Counted from the first letter of the stretch, positions 33,913 to 45,927 are shown. The stretch is 64,000 nt of DNA from Acanthacorydalis orientalis (GCA_034766995.1 CM068321.1:11403026-11467025), one strand, 5' to 3'. The notes: generated by a model not told the origin, from the letters alone. Translations and numbers: made by a program.

Positions 33913-34679
33913 CATACAACTGTAGAGAGTTTGATAGGCTTTCAGTATTAAAAACAGAGTACTACAGTTTTTTAATGCAAATCTTCATAAACAAAAAGTT
34001 TAATAAATGAAGCGTTGTAGATACCAATTGTTTACTTACGACAGGAAAAGAGATTTAATTTTCAACAAAATATCATATCTTCATCTCGCTCATCAATAAA
34101 AAATGTATTCTGTTTCTGATAGTGTTATATTTTGCAACTACTTTAACACATTAAAGGCTGTTGAATTTGTCCTTATCTATCTTACATGCACCAACTAAAC
34201 TTTTGAACAAACATCTGATAAAGGTAATTAATTATTCATAAACATCGCATCTCGAATTTCTATCTCTGTTTTACTTGTTTACATTCGAAAGAGATGGATC
34301 TATAGGAAAATAATATTAACATTTCTTTTACTTTTCTATTCAAAAATTTTAAGTGATATTATTTTATATTCATTGTGTCTTCATATTCAATGATAATAAA
34401 AATGTTCATTAAATGCACTGAAAGTTGTCAAATAAACCAGTACACATTTATTTGATATATTTTCAAAATAATTTTTTAAATACAAAAAATATTTTGCATC
34501 AATTTTTCATCGTAAATGTGTGTGTGTGCATGTTTCTCTTAGATATTTTATATTTTGACAAATTTAATACTTTTATTATCAATATTTTAAATTATTGATA
34601 AATAATTTTTTTATTAAAAAAATATAATTATTTTTTAATAACATTAATAATTTTACTCGCTATTTCATTATGTAATATG
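33181..34679. other. AT-rich non-coding stretch
   Basis: Holds the TA array at 33876-33909; no gene or transposon recognised. Confidence 0.55.
33876..33909. repeat. (TA)n microsatellite
   Basis: Array of 34 bp after TGTATG. Confidence 0.95.
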
Positions 34680-34710
34680 TACTAATATTGTTTTATTTTT
34701 TCAGGTAAGT
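34680..34710 (+). promoter_or_regulatory. Candidate recursive splice site (ratchet point)
   Basis: On the + strand: TACTAAT (34680-34686, branch-point-like), then TTGTTTTATTTTTTCAG ending at 34704, immediately followed by GTAAGT (34705-34710). The putative branch A (34685) lies about 19 bases before the AG, a normal distance. A 3' splice site abutting a 5' splice site with no exon between is the signature of recursive splicing in very long Drosophila introns: the upstream exon joins here, regenerates a donor, and splices on. It would place this position inside a long intron of a + strand gene. All motif parts are visible; function is inferred. Confidence 0.5.
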
Positions 34711-34861
34711 CGTGATCAAAATTCGATTTAGTCATATTTGGTAAGATACATTCCTGTTTTTATTTTTGAATGAAGTTTTAATATAAAATTCACTATTTAT
34801 TAAAATTTAAATAGATGGAAAAATACTAGTTATTTTTTTATTTTATTTTCTGAACATTTTG

Positions 34862-34863
<2 letters not shown>

Positions 34864-34904
<41 letters not shown>
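34864..34904. repeat. (TA)n microsatellite
   Basis: Array of about 41 bp. Confidence 0.97.
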
Positions 34905-34908
<4 letters not shown>

Positions 34909-34979
34909 GTGTTTGAAATATTTAAAATATTCCAAATAAATGTGAAGAATCTGCACACAAGTCTATTTAAACTATATCG

Positions 34980-35340
34980 TTGTCGTCGACCAAAAAATCG
35001 CGTCGTATGCAAGATGAGAAGCAAAAGAGTATAGCATAGAAAAGGTATCCTATACGCGTCACATTTGGATAACCATAAAATCCTGTCAGTGTGAATTCGA
35101 ACTTGGGAAACAAGTTATCCGTGCCGACATTTCTGCTAGCTTTATTACGTATTCTATCCAGTGTGGATGTTGGTTCTGCATTGGCCTCTGTTCGTCGCGC
35201 GACGAACTTTTTTTTCCCACATCCCACCACTCTTATGTATTCATTGATATCTTTCTTTTGCGTTCTGCAAACTATATTTACATATATTTGAGTGTTGTGT
35301 TGTTGTTGGGACAATGGACTCAAAGGTTTGATCTAACCTT
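34980..35340. other. CpG-richer island
   Basis: A 118-codon minus-strand frame (34967-35323) and a 66-codon plus frame share the same bases. The minus frame reads FVARRTEANAEPTSTLDRIR in its middle, but no family is recognised. Contains an 18-bp perfect palindrome. It lies only about 300 bp beyond the candidate ratchet point. Confidence 0.3.
35190..35207. repeat. Perfect 18-bp CpG palindrome
   Basis: GTTCGTCGC followed directly by its reverse complement GCGACGAAC. Three CG dinucleotides per arm side make this notable in AT-rich DNA; could bind a symmetric dimer. Confidence 0.85.
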
Positions 35341-35461
35341 TAACGTCGCACTTCTTCACACAACATACCCTCATTTGCATATGCTATGTGTGCGTTTTTT
35401 AAACTTATAATCTGTGTTTTTCTTCAACGACAACACAATGTACATTCACCAATCTATAATC

Positions 35462-35463
<2 letters not shown>

Positions 35464-35523
<60 letters not shown>
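35464..35523. repeat. (TA)n microsatellite with one TACATA break
   Basis: About 60 bp. Confidence 0.97.
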
Positions 35524-35546
35524 TTACATTTATATAAATGTAAATA
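35521..35546. repeat. Perfect 26-bp AT palindrome
   Basis: TATTTACATTTAT and its exact reverse complement, directly after the TA array. Confidence 0.85.
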
Positions 35547-36631
35547 GCTGTGACTTGAATATCAAACTATAATTCTATTTCCTCTCAGCAAAAAAGATAT
35601 ATAATCCTTTTCATTTTTAAAATAGGTAGAATAAAAAAGATAATATTATATAACGATAGTTCTTCAAAAAATATGTTACCATATAAATGTTTTTTTAAAG
35701 AAAGTATTAAAATACATCTAGATTTAATACTATACACAATAAAAAAACACATTGTTAATCTTTTACTCCTTACAGTGGCTATATAAATCCCATGTTGTAA
35801 CAATAAATCTGGTTATTACAAAAAAAGAATTTAAGTTTAATATCATATAATTTACTAAATATTTAAAAAAATGTAGATATATTTCAATAGTAATAGTTCT
35901 TGTTGAGAATTTTATTTATAATGATGTCTAATTTAGTGTTTAAATTTATTGTTAATTAGTTTTATTTAAGAAAACTACTTTTAAAGGTTGACAAAAAAAA
36001 ATATATTTTTGAACTATTTTTTATCTAAATTTTCTTATTGATATTTAAATTCTTAACTTGTTTTTTATTAATTAAAAAATAATTTGGAATTGCGTTTTCT
36101 TTTTTATGGATCATACTGAATTAAAAATCAATTTAAAAATTCTCTCCCTTTCTCTCTTTCTCTATAAATATAATGCAAGTACTTCTACTTAGAATAACAA
36201 ATCCAATGTATACAACTTTTACTGGCAACAAAGATTTTAATTAATTCAAAGTCTAGACTTTAATATATTGTTAAAGGTTTTCATTAAAAGTAGCGTAGTT
36301 TAGATGCAAGATTGTACTTTATTCCAATAACTAACCGTTTTGTTAAAAATTTGGTATCTACTTTTTATATGTATCTAATTTTTGATTGTAATACTATACA
36401 TCTTATTATTTTTTTACGTGCGTCATCAGATTACGTGCTAGATTCACTTCGAAATTACTTAACTTATTGTAAAATATTAATAAAAATATTCTCAGTTATT
36501 TAAAGTTTCATAATTTACGAAATTTTGTAAATGTTTTAATCAGTTTATTATAAACGTTATGCTACTCTGTTTATTAATGGTGATTATTTTGTTAATGAAA
36601 AATATTCAATATATCTTAAGCAGATTTTATT
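35547..36631. other. AT-rich non-coding stretch
   Basis: A pyrimidine repeat (CTCTCCCTTTCTCTCTTTCTC, about 36141-36161) is present; otherwise nothing recognised. Confidence 0.55.

Positions 36632-36668
<37 letters not shown>
36632..36668. repeat. (AT)n then (AG)n microsatellite
   Basis: AT units to 36650, AG units to 36668. Confidence 0.95.
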
Positions 36669-36901
36669 CACGAATAAAATTAAAATTAATTTTAGAAGAA
36701 TATTTTATTTGATTTTTATTAATTAAATTGAAGGTAATTTCTAATATGTTTTAGTTTGTATTGTTTTTTAATGATATTTTCCTTTCTCATTTTTTACCTA
36801 TTTTAATTCTTGCTTATTACTTTTAGTTTTTATATTTTTGGTATTTAATATACTTTTTAGGGATAAAAAAGCAAATATATAGTTGAAATATAAAAATATA
36901 T

Positions 36902-37204
36902 TAGTATTCCTCAACTTTATATCTTCGGTATTAGGTTATAAATTTTTCTTAAACGATCCATATAAGGATAAGAATTCTTATATGGGCACCTTATATTAAT
37001 CTTATAAGGCATACAAAGGCATTTTATATACGGTCATCCATATCCTTTATATGGTATGATCCATATACTGTAAAGAAGGTTACAATTTACAGGCTTAACG
37101 ATCATATATGGCTGATAGTGCTGACCTTATACAAACCATATATTGTTTATGTAAGGTGAATTTATATGTTCCTGATATGGTTCATATAAGGTTGAGGTTT
37201 ACTA
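36902..37204. mobile_element. TA-flanked MITE with CArG-like decamers
   Basis: The element 36904-37202 (299 bp) has inverted ends: GTATTCCTCAACTTTATAT on the left and, read inward from the right, GTAAACCTCAACCTTATAT. It is flanked by TA on both sides (36902-36903, 37203-37204). The interior is packed with variants of CCATATAAGG/CCTTATATGG (for example 36959-36968, and near 37052, 37070, 37131 and 37182). These match or nearly match the CArG box bound by serum response factor and MEF2-type MADS proteins. No coding capacity. The superfamily is probably Tc1/mariner by target duplication, but I do not recognise the family. Confidence 0.7.
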
Positions 37205-37500
37205 GGGTAATACTTATTAAAGTTAACGGAAGGGGATTTAATTCATTCAATTATTCTTAATAGAAAAAAACTCAAGAATAATTAAATGAGTTAATTTCTC
37301 TTTCTTCATCTTTAATAAATATTATGAAACGTATATTTATTTTATTATATCTAAATTATAAAATATAGTAAAATAAACAATTTAAATAATTCTAAAGCTT
37401 TCTCTGAAAGGACTTTGAATTTAAAATACGATAAAAAAAACATGTACCAATTAATTAAGTTTTGATTTATTATCAAAATGTGGCTATATTAATAATATTT
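37205..37500. other. AT-rich spacer
   Basis: Nothing recognised. Confidence 0.6.
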
Positions 37501-37502
37501 TT

Positions 37503-37526
37503 TATCGATAGTATCCTCATCGATAA
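37503..37526. promoter_or_regulatory. Two ATCGATA (DRE) motifs
   Basis: TATCGATA (37503-37510) is the exact 8-bp DRE bound by DREF and BEAF-32 at insect housekeeping promoters and domain borders. A second ATCGATA follows at 37519-37525. They lie about 170 bp before a CpG-richer island. Confidence 0.45.
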
Positions 37527-37559
37527 TTTTTTGTTTTATCCGTGCTCCAAACAAATAGC

Positions 37560-37806
37560 TCTGTCTAGTATTAAAGACGAATGTGGAACCTAAAATCAAT
37601 ATCTTCGATATTTCAAACTGGATACAAACAATAGTCCAAACAAGAAACATTATCGCCCATGCGTACTTATGACTTTGCGAAATGATACAACTTGGAATTC
37701 CAAGTAGTTGCGGGAGACGACGAGGTTGAGAACAAGAGAGAACGATTAGATGTTCGAGACGGACGACAGTGGAGCGTCTCGCACTTCTATGATCAATGTA
37801 TGTGTG

Positions 37807-37867
<61 letters not shown>

Positions 37868-38160
37868 GTACGTGCGTGTATCTCTTGCGGACATACTCAG
37901 TATAGTCGGTTGCAGTGGTCGCAACAAACTGCGGCGTCGTATTGTGTTCTCCGCCGTGCGCGAAGATTCTCTTGCGAAGCGATATTACGTAACTATGCGA
38001 AATATGCGTTTGTCGGTCGGCCGGTCGGTCGGTACGACCTACTATCCGTCTGACGGTTGACTCCTTCTGAACGCCGTTTATCTGTATGTATGCCTTTCTA
38101 TTGATGAAAAATGATCCCGTTGCACATTCTTCGGATACTGTATATCGCCGATGAATGATT
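37560..38160 (+). other. CpG-richer island split by a TA/TG array
   Basis: A 122-codon + frame (37692-38060) crosses the TA array, so it cannot be an ordinary gene, though its ends are not AT-biased. A (CGGT)n-like run, GGTCGGCCGGTCGGTCGG, lies at about 38013-38030. With the DRE pair upstream, this is one of the better promoter or first-exon candidates. Confidence 0.35.
37810..37869. repeat. (TA)n then (TG)n microsatellite
   Basis: TA units to 37851, then TG units. Confidence 0.96.
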
Positions 38161-38350
38161 TTCGCTATTATTGAACAGTATTTTCGGAAAGGATTTCTTG
38201 GAATGACTTCTAATAATATGAAAGTATCTTTACTATTAATACATTTTTGATAGATTTTTCATATTTTTATTAAATTATATAATAAAAATTTAGTTTGTAT
38301 AACGTATAATATAATAAATATTATAACAAATATATGCAATGAGAGGTTCA

Positions 38351-38353
<3 letters not shown>

Positions 38354-38410
<57 letters not shown>
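38354..38410. repeat. (AT)n microsatellite
   Basis: Pure array of about 57 bp. Confidence 0.97.
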
Positions 38411-38413
<3 letters not shown>

Positions 38414-39932
38414 ATTTACTTGTTCCACCTAAAATATACAAGACACAATTTATAACAATTTGGATAATTTTTCAACAGATTTTTTCACTAGACTTCACTA
38501 TCCAAGATCAATTTTCTTATCAAAAATATTAATAGGTAATTATTTATCATTTTTGATTTTTTTCCATGTGCATTTCAATAGTTAAAATCAATTTCAAAGC
38601 ATTGAGATACAAGCAAATCTTTAGAAGATAAAAAGATAGATTTCTTTTACCTCATTATTTCAAAAATGATGGAAGTATCATCTAAATGCACATAATCAAC
38701 AATAATAATCAATAATCGATTCTTGAAAATTTTGTATACGAACGAACATTTTATTACTTAATGTGAATTTAGTTTCAGTACCAAACCTTTATTGAAGCTT
38801 TATTTATTTCAGTGTTAACTGATAAATAATATTTTATAAATAATTAGTTATTAATGAGTTATTAAAATGAAAATATAAAAAATAAAGAAATAAAGTTACC
38901 AGATGATTTGTAATAAGATAAAAACAAAAAATAATGTATTTTTTAAAGTGTTAAACGCATGTCTAGTTTCTCTCATTTCAATTATTTCATATAAATTAAT
39001 ATACCTATTAATAAAAACATCCTACCAAAAAATATTTTCAGAACTAGAACGGGTCAAAAACAATAATAAATAAAAATATAGAAAAAATCTCTTCATCAAT
39101 AAAAAAATCAATATAAACACGTTTTTATAAGACTTGATTTTAAAATGAACAATGGCTGCATTTATTTTTTCGTTATTAAAACATTTCGCATTATTATTAA
39201 TTTGGTGAATTAAATATAATGTTTTCCTTAAGTATTGAAAATTCATGTTGAAGATAGTAATTGCAATTACTATTTATTAATTGTTATTTGTAAATAATCT
39301 TGTGAAACAATTAAATTGTTCATTTTTAGAGTTGATATATGTTAAAATATTTCATAATTATTTAATAAAATTGTATACACAGGTAGTCAATTCATAAAAA
39401 AGTCTTGTACAAATTGATACTTCGAAATAAAGATATAAAAAACGATGAGTTTAATATTCTTAAAATAAAAGACTTGCAAAATGTTGATGCAGAAAGTAGA
39501 TATTTTACAAGTAACCAGCAGAACTGTCCATGCATGAAAATATAATGAACATGCAATCCAGTTTCGTATAGTGAGACTAAACAAATATTTGATGTACTTC
39601 ATTTCTGCTAGAACAGCACCTCATCAACTCCAATTCTTCTTGTACGGTTGTTTCGTTCGTCCGATTTGATAACATAAAAAGAATCCTACGATTTCATCAC
39701 AGGAATATCAAAAAAATGATACATTGTGCAGTCCAGTTGTTTCAATATAAACATAAATTCAAAACACAAATACATATTTTTATAGTAAAGGTTTTATGTG
39801 CTTCCTCTGTTTACATATTTGATTTTAAAAATAAGGCATTTTAAGAAAAATACTGACTTCACACTTCAATTTATGTAAAGTCGATAGCAATTTTATGTAG
39901 ACATCTTTTTCTACTTCTCTCTCTTTTTATGT

Positions 39933-39936
<4 letters not shown>
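38411..39936. other. AT-rich non-coding stretch
   Basis: Nothing recognised; minus-strand open frames at 39022-39246 and 39387-39602 are Phe/Ile/Lys-rich chance frames. Confidence 0.55.

Positions 39937-39994
<58 letters not shown>
39937..39994. repeat. (AT)n microsatellite
   Basis: Pure array of about 58 bp after a CT-rich run. Confidence 0.97.
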
Positions 39995-39997
<3 letters not shown>

Positions 39998-40204
39998 TTA
40001 TAAAGAAGATCATTCCTCTTACCTGAAGATTTCAACAATTTATCACATGTAGAATATTGTAAAATGTAGTAAAGGTGTAATAATAGAGATAAAATAGTAA
40101 AATTATCAAATTTCCATATTATTTCTAAAATTAGATAGATATTATTCAAGAAGTTGAAATCGTTGATTTGCTTTCACTCAATACTTTCTCTCTCTCACTA
40201 TCTT

Positions 40205-40211
40205 TATATAT

Positions 40212-40264
<53 letters not shown>
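40205..40264. repeat. (TA)n microsatellite with TATATGTATATG break
   Basis: Preceded by CTCTCTCTCACTATC, as the 39937 array is by CTCTCTC; possibly a distant duplicate. Confidence 0.95.
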
Positions 40265-40267
<3 letters not shown>

Positions 40268-41660
40268 AATTGTTATAATTTTAAAAATCTAACTGCATTC
40301 GGATATCCTGTTATGTCAGATAAAAAAATAAAATTGAATAGTGATGGTTCCATAATACTGAATCTTCTCTGAATATTTAACAACTTGGTTCATTACCTGT
40401 GATGCTTTTTTCTTTGTCGAAGTAATATCTGATGAAAATTTCTAATATTATAATATATAAGATGATATCATGGAGGAGAGGAGTAAAAATTAATTTATAC
40501 ACCACATGCATTGTAAACTTGTTTTATTTTTATTCTGACTTGTTTTGATTAGATGACAATAACTTTTTATTTTTTATTAGTTGAAAATTTGAAAGCATTT
40601 TCTTCAACATACATTAAATGTTTATTTTACATACACACACATTTTGTTTAGATATTTTTTATTGAATTTTATTTTAATGTGTTAGAAAAAGAAAAAGAAG
40701 TTAACAAAACTAGTAACGATTAATTTTCTGTTCTAGTCACGCAACATATTTCTTGTAATCACTTATGTTTTACCTGATTTAAATGTTTAGATTCAGTTAT
40801 CTACGGATTATTTTTATATTTTTAAATATTTGATAGCATATATGAGTTAAATGTGGAACTTTTTAATATTAAACTAAAAATTGAATTCAATAATTATATA
40901 TTAATACATTATGAACCATTCATTTACTAGTTTAGTATGAAAACACATCAATTATCAAATATTGACTTTATTACACGACTGTAGTTTAATCAGCCTCCAG
41001 TAGTACTGACAGGTCTGACAGGTTCTTTAAATTTTGAATTTTCGTTTGTATTAAAAAATTAAATCTTACTGTTTATAAATAGTTTTTTAAGTTAGATTTA
41101 ATTCATAAGATAACAATTTTCTAGTATTTTTTTTATAATAACGTTAACTGTTACTGGGATCCATACAAGTTCTTATAATAAAAATAATTCGTCTTCATGT
41201 TTTTTAATCATTAATTTATAGTTGAAACATTGGTTTAGTAAATAGCATTATTGATATTCAAACATTTAAATTCTGATTTATAACTACATACGAAAATATG
41301 TTGTATTATAGCGCTGACATATTTCTCAATAAAAATTAACGATGCCAAATTTAAGAATTAGAAAAGAATTAAGGTGAAAAGGGAAAATTTCTTGGCAGAA
41401 ATACATATAATCGGAGTACTAATAAATAATTTAAAGATATATGAAACAGTGGATTTTCTTATTAGCTAGTATATTTAGTTATTTTACTCTGGTAATTTGT
41501 ACAAATTTGATAGCTAGATTACATAACGCCTACACCCTTTATTTTGACAATAAAATAGTATCAATCATGAAATATAGTCCTTTGAAATAATAGAAATGTT
41601 TATCATTCGTCCAAATCTATTATTCATATATTTGTCTTAAAAATGATAATTATTCCTTAT

Positions 41661-41664
<4 letters not shown>

Positions 41665-41722
<58 letters not shown>
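41665..41722. repeat. (AT)n microsatellite
   Basis: Pure array of about 58 bp. Confidence 0.97.
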
Positions 41723-41724
<2 letters not shown>

Positions 41725-41917
41725 ACTATTCTAATTTATAATATTATTTTTTGTTTTCTTTTATTAATGTTATCACTTATAAAATATATTTGAAAAATAA
41801 AATAATACAGTTGATAAAATGGTATAATTTTACTTTTTTTAATAATAAGTCAGTAATTTAATAAATGCATCAGTCAGTATTTATATGTATCTTCTTATTT
41901 TTAGAAAATACAATATA

Positions 41918-41919
<2 letters not shown>

Positions 41920-41951
<32 letters not shown>
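41920..41951. repeat. (AT)n microsatellite
   Basis: Array of 32 bp. Confidence 0.95.
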
Positions 41952-41956
<5 letters not shown>

Positions 41957-42165
41957 ATTCGTCTTTGTGTTATATTCTTGTTTAATCTTTGGGTAATTTT
42001 GATTTAATTAACCACGTAGAAGGTGACAATGTAGAACCAACTTTAAGCTCCAGGTCCTAATAAAGATTTATAATAACAGTTTATGCTTATAATCCCATAC
42101 TTGCTTAGCGTGATGAACATGACCACACCTTGTTTAATGATGGAGGACTTAGTGCAACAAATGTA

Positions 42166-42167
<2 letters not shown>

Positions 42168-42221
<54 letters not shown>

Positions 42222-42230
42222 AAGTATATA
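42168..42230. repeat. (AT)n microsatellite
   Basis: Array with TTATAT phase shifts at both ends. Confidence 0.95.
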
Positions 42231-43139
42231 TGTTCATATATATTTTAAGCTACAAAAACTATTATAAACTTTCTGTTTGAAATATAAAGTTAGTTGAATG
42301 GCCAAACTTTTATTGTCTTTTTTAAAAAAGAAACTACGTGATTTTCGATTCTGTATATAAAAAAGTACATTGATACAATTTATTTTTATCTATGTTCATT
42401 ATTTTGTTCTCATTACTCTTATAACTACTAAAAGTTTTTTTCAGTGCTACTCATGAATTTTTATTGAAGTTCCCTTCTTTCAATTTAAATTTTATTTATT
42501 TGTATTTATTATTATTTTTAAAAAAGATTTTTGATTACACTATCAGTATTTTATAATATATTTAAATTTTGTAAATATTTCGGAATAAATTATTTATAAA
42601 ATAGTGAAAAAATATATTTTTAGAAGACATAAGATTTTTGTCCAGAATTATTTTGGAGATTTCGATAAAATTTCGAAAAATAACGCATATGTAGTCTTTA
42701 TTTAAAATTTTTACATTTTATAGCGAAATTACTTTTTTTATTTTATAATTCTAAGTTGTTTAAATAAAAATTGAGATTTTGTTTGAGTTCGTGCAAATAG
42801 TTTTCAAACGACAGAATATTCCAAGTTTTACATAAAAATATTCATTTAATTCTTGAACAATTTTTTTATAAAGAAGGGAATGAAGTTGTAGACATTGAGA
42901 ATAATAACGATATTAAGTTAAAAAAGAAATTATTGAATTAAAAGCAACTTTATTTAAAGTGAGATAACGATCAAGTATCATAAAACTTAAAACAGAATGT
43001 TGATAATCGAATGATTCCGCAATAACAGAGCAGCAATTTTTATTAATAATGCAGCGGGATGCAGTCGATAAACAAAGAAATAGCAGTTTAAATAAAAGAA
43101 TGGATGGCAACTGATCGAAGTTCATTGTTTATGAAAGCA

Positions 43140-43610
43140 ATAATGGAAGTAGGAAACAAGCATAGAGGCAAGTGTCAGATATGCGCACGGGGTAATAATA
43201 GCTAGGTGTGGAGGAAAGTAAAAGATTGAACATAATCTACGGGATAAATAAAACATGCGGGACGACAGAGGAAGAGACTGGTTCGCCGATCAGCGAACAT
43301 ATCTACAGCAACGACACTACGTACCAAGTGTTCGACGGAGAAAGGAAAGTCGTAGTGATATTGTTCTGCGTCGAGCGTGTTTTTGTCACTGTTTCTTGTT
43401 ATGAAAGTCATTTTTCCCCTTTATTACTTTTATCTACTCAGTGGTATTATTTTCTGTCGTTATATTTAACGGTGGATTTTTTAATATTTATGATGTCGAA
43501 GATTCCGGTTGGAAACTGGGGCACGGCGACGTTTCTCCATCACGAAAGATCTTTAGTTTTATGAAATGTTGGACGATTTACTATCGGTATAAAATGGTAA
43601 GAACGAGTTC
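43140..43610 (+). other. CpG-richer island with 118-codon open frame
   Basis: The + frame at 43208-43564 begins MEESKRLNIIYGINKTCG and later turns hydrophobic (VILFCVERVFVTV, LLLLSTQWYYFLSLYLTVDFLIF). No family is recognised, and an overlapping minus frame (43202-43411) is also open. A GTAAGA donor-like site follows at 43594. Either a noncoding first exon, regulatory DNA, or a chance frame. Confidence 0.25.
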
Positions 43611-43813
43611 GATTTATTTACGAGTCATTTTGTTATTGTCTTAAAATAAAGTCATTATAGAATTTCTTTAGATTTTAAGATAAAACTCAAAAATAATAAA
43701 ATATTATTTTATACATCTAATATTTTAAATTATTATTATTGTTTATTTTTTATGGATATTATTTTTCTAATAAATTATTAATTTCGATATTATTTTTCGT
43801 TACATATTCACAA

Positions 43814-43817
<4 letters not shown>

Positions 43818-43850
<33 letters not shown>
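43818..43850. repeat. (AT)n microsatellite
   Basis: Array of 33 bp. Confidence 0.95.
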
Positions 43851-43852
<2 letters not shown>

Positions 43853-44176
43853 TCAGTTATAATATTTGAATTTTATTTACTTATACTGATGTTTATCTGT
43901 ATATATTTTCTTGCATCTTTATTTTAAAAACTGCTACTTATTCAAGAAAATAAATAAAATTACAATCGTTACTAGTATGAACGGAAACTAAAATCAGTTG
44001 TACAAATGATCATAACTGCTGAGTAGTAAAAGATAATGAAGTATCATGAAAAATTACAGAAAATTTAGAATACAATCCTTCAAATGATTTATTTTTCAAC
44101 ATATTTGAACATACTTTTCATAGTTATTTCTACGTAAATTATATTAAATTGTTTTTATTGCATCCATATATGCTAT

Positions 44177-44713
44177 TAGATTGGTAGGAAAATAATTACG
44201 ATTTCTATTTTCTGAATTCTAACTTCAATTTTGTGTCATTTCATCGTGTTCATGTTCATTTTAAACTACATTTTTCGATCTGTATCAGCGAAAATCAACT
44301 TTGACTTTATTATTAATTTTGATTCAAATTTGGCGTTTGAATTAAAAATGGAAAAGAAGCAAATAAGAGTAATTATTTTGAAAGAGTTGAAAACGAGTGG
44401 TAAAACAGCAGAAAATGCTCGTAAAATAAACGATACTTTTGGAGTGAGTAGTGTTAAGGAATCTACGGTGCAATGGTGGTTCTAAAAATTTCGTGCTGGG
44501 GACAAGAGCCTTGAAAAAGAAGAAGGCATCATTTTTCAGTTCATAATGAACAACTGAAGGTGATAGTTGAATCAGAACCACGTAGAATAATTCGAGAGCT
44601 TGCACAAAGGTTAGGCGTTAGCACTGCAACAATTCTGGACCACTTAAAACTACTTAACTTAAAAAAATATATATGAATTTGAAAGTCAAAAACCGTATTT
44701 TTCTAGTAATCTA
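44177..44713 (+). mobile_element. Internally deleted mariner (533 bp) with TA duplication
   Basis: The element 44179-44711 has left end GATTGGTAGGAAAATAATTA and right end, read inward, GATTACTAGAAAAATACGG. TA on both sides (44177-44178, 44712-44713) is the target duplication. Internal content is the transposase N-terminus only, as in the opposite-strand copy at 27211-27765. Confidence 0.9.
44348..44670 (+). pseudogene. Mariner transposase DNA-binding domain remnant
   Basis: Starts MEKKQIRVIILKELKTSGK, continues ENARKINDTFGVSSVKE and WWF, then a TAA stop (44483-44485). The same frame goes on KFRAGDKSLEKEEG, and after a frame change the second helix-turn-helix reads IRELAQRLGVSTATILDHLK. The catalytic domain is gone. 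The first 46 codons from this ATG are still open, so a short peptide with the first helix-turn-helix could be made if transcribed. Confidence 0.85.
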
Positions 44714-45344
44714 ATATTAGTAATATATCGAAATGATTTATAAATATTTTCCAGGAAAATTTTCTTAAATTTTTTTGTGTTTGTTTATTTTTATGAATTT
44801 ATCTAATAAATAAAAAAATAGATTTAAAAACTCATTTACATTTTTTTATTATACTAAAAAATAATAGTATACCTTTCATGTAATATTAATTTTTAAAATA
44901 TATAATTCAATATTTACTATTGTAAGTTTTACATGGTTCTGGTAACAGGACACGCTTTCGTAGAAAAAAATAAACAAATTTATTCATTTCATATATAGAT
45001 ATATGAAAAAGGATATACTGTTGTAAATAACAACTCCATGAATCATATTAATGTAACGATATTAGTTATTATTATTACACTCCCGGGTTTTACGCAGAAT
45101 GTCATTATAGAAATTCAATGAATAGGATATAAAGCCAATATGAGTATATTGTAAATAGTAATGACTTCATTTCAAATATTATTTATAAACCATATGTACA
45201 TATACATGTACAGAAACTTTATTGAAACATAAATTTTAATTACAGTATTGAATAAATAATCAGTATTGATTTTTTCTTTAATAATAATTGATAATTTAAT
45301 CAACCGGTTTATCTATACATAATTTAATAATCGTTAACACGTAT

Positions 45345-45348
<4 letters not shown>

Positions 45349-45376
<28 letters not shown>
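45349..45376. repeat. (AT)n microsatellite
   Basis: Array of 28 bp. Confidence 0.93.
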
Positions 45377-45379
<3 letters not shown>

Positions 45380-45924
45380 TTTGTATATTTCTTTCATATA
45401 AAAAATATTTCAATATTAGAACTCATCAAACTTTTCTTTAGAGAAATTAATTTCTTTCTTTATGAAAATATAGCTATCATATATACCTGTTACTTACAAC
45501 ATTATAAACATGTTTAATTTTAGTAAAACCTTGATTAGAATACTGAAGGATTGTATAGAATCGAAACAGTATTTAGAAAGTCTGAGATATTAAGCATGAC
45601 TGTGAAAAATACACGTTTTGTTCTAAATAGGTATTATAAGTTAAATAGCCTAATTAAATTATTAAAAGAACTAAATAGATTAGTTTCGCAAAAACAAGAC
45701 AACTTCTTGTATTAAAGTGTTTTTTAAAACATGAAATAAATATCTATTAGAAATAAATATCTATCTGTAAATATTATATTAGAATGAATGAAATATCATC
45801 AAAGATTATTTGCTTCATTTAACAAAAACAATTGTAGTAATAAAATTAAATCATAAAATCGGATTTAATTTGTTTTTATTTTCTTTAATATTTGTCTTTA
45901 ATAAAATATTTAATAAGCAGATTA

Positions 45925-45927
<3 letters not shown>

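Larger units (their letters stand above)
40265..43139. other. AT-rich non-coding desert
   Basis: Contains only TA arrays (41665-41722, 41920-41951, 42168-42230). No gene or transposon recognised. Confidence 0.55.

Noticed and set aside
37692..38060. 122-codon open frame
   Set aside because: It runs through a TA/TG microsatellite, a second frame is open over the same bases, and there is no family motif. Kept only as an island.
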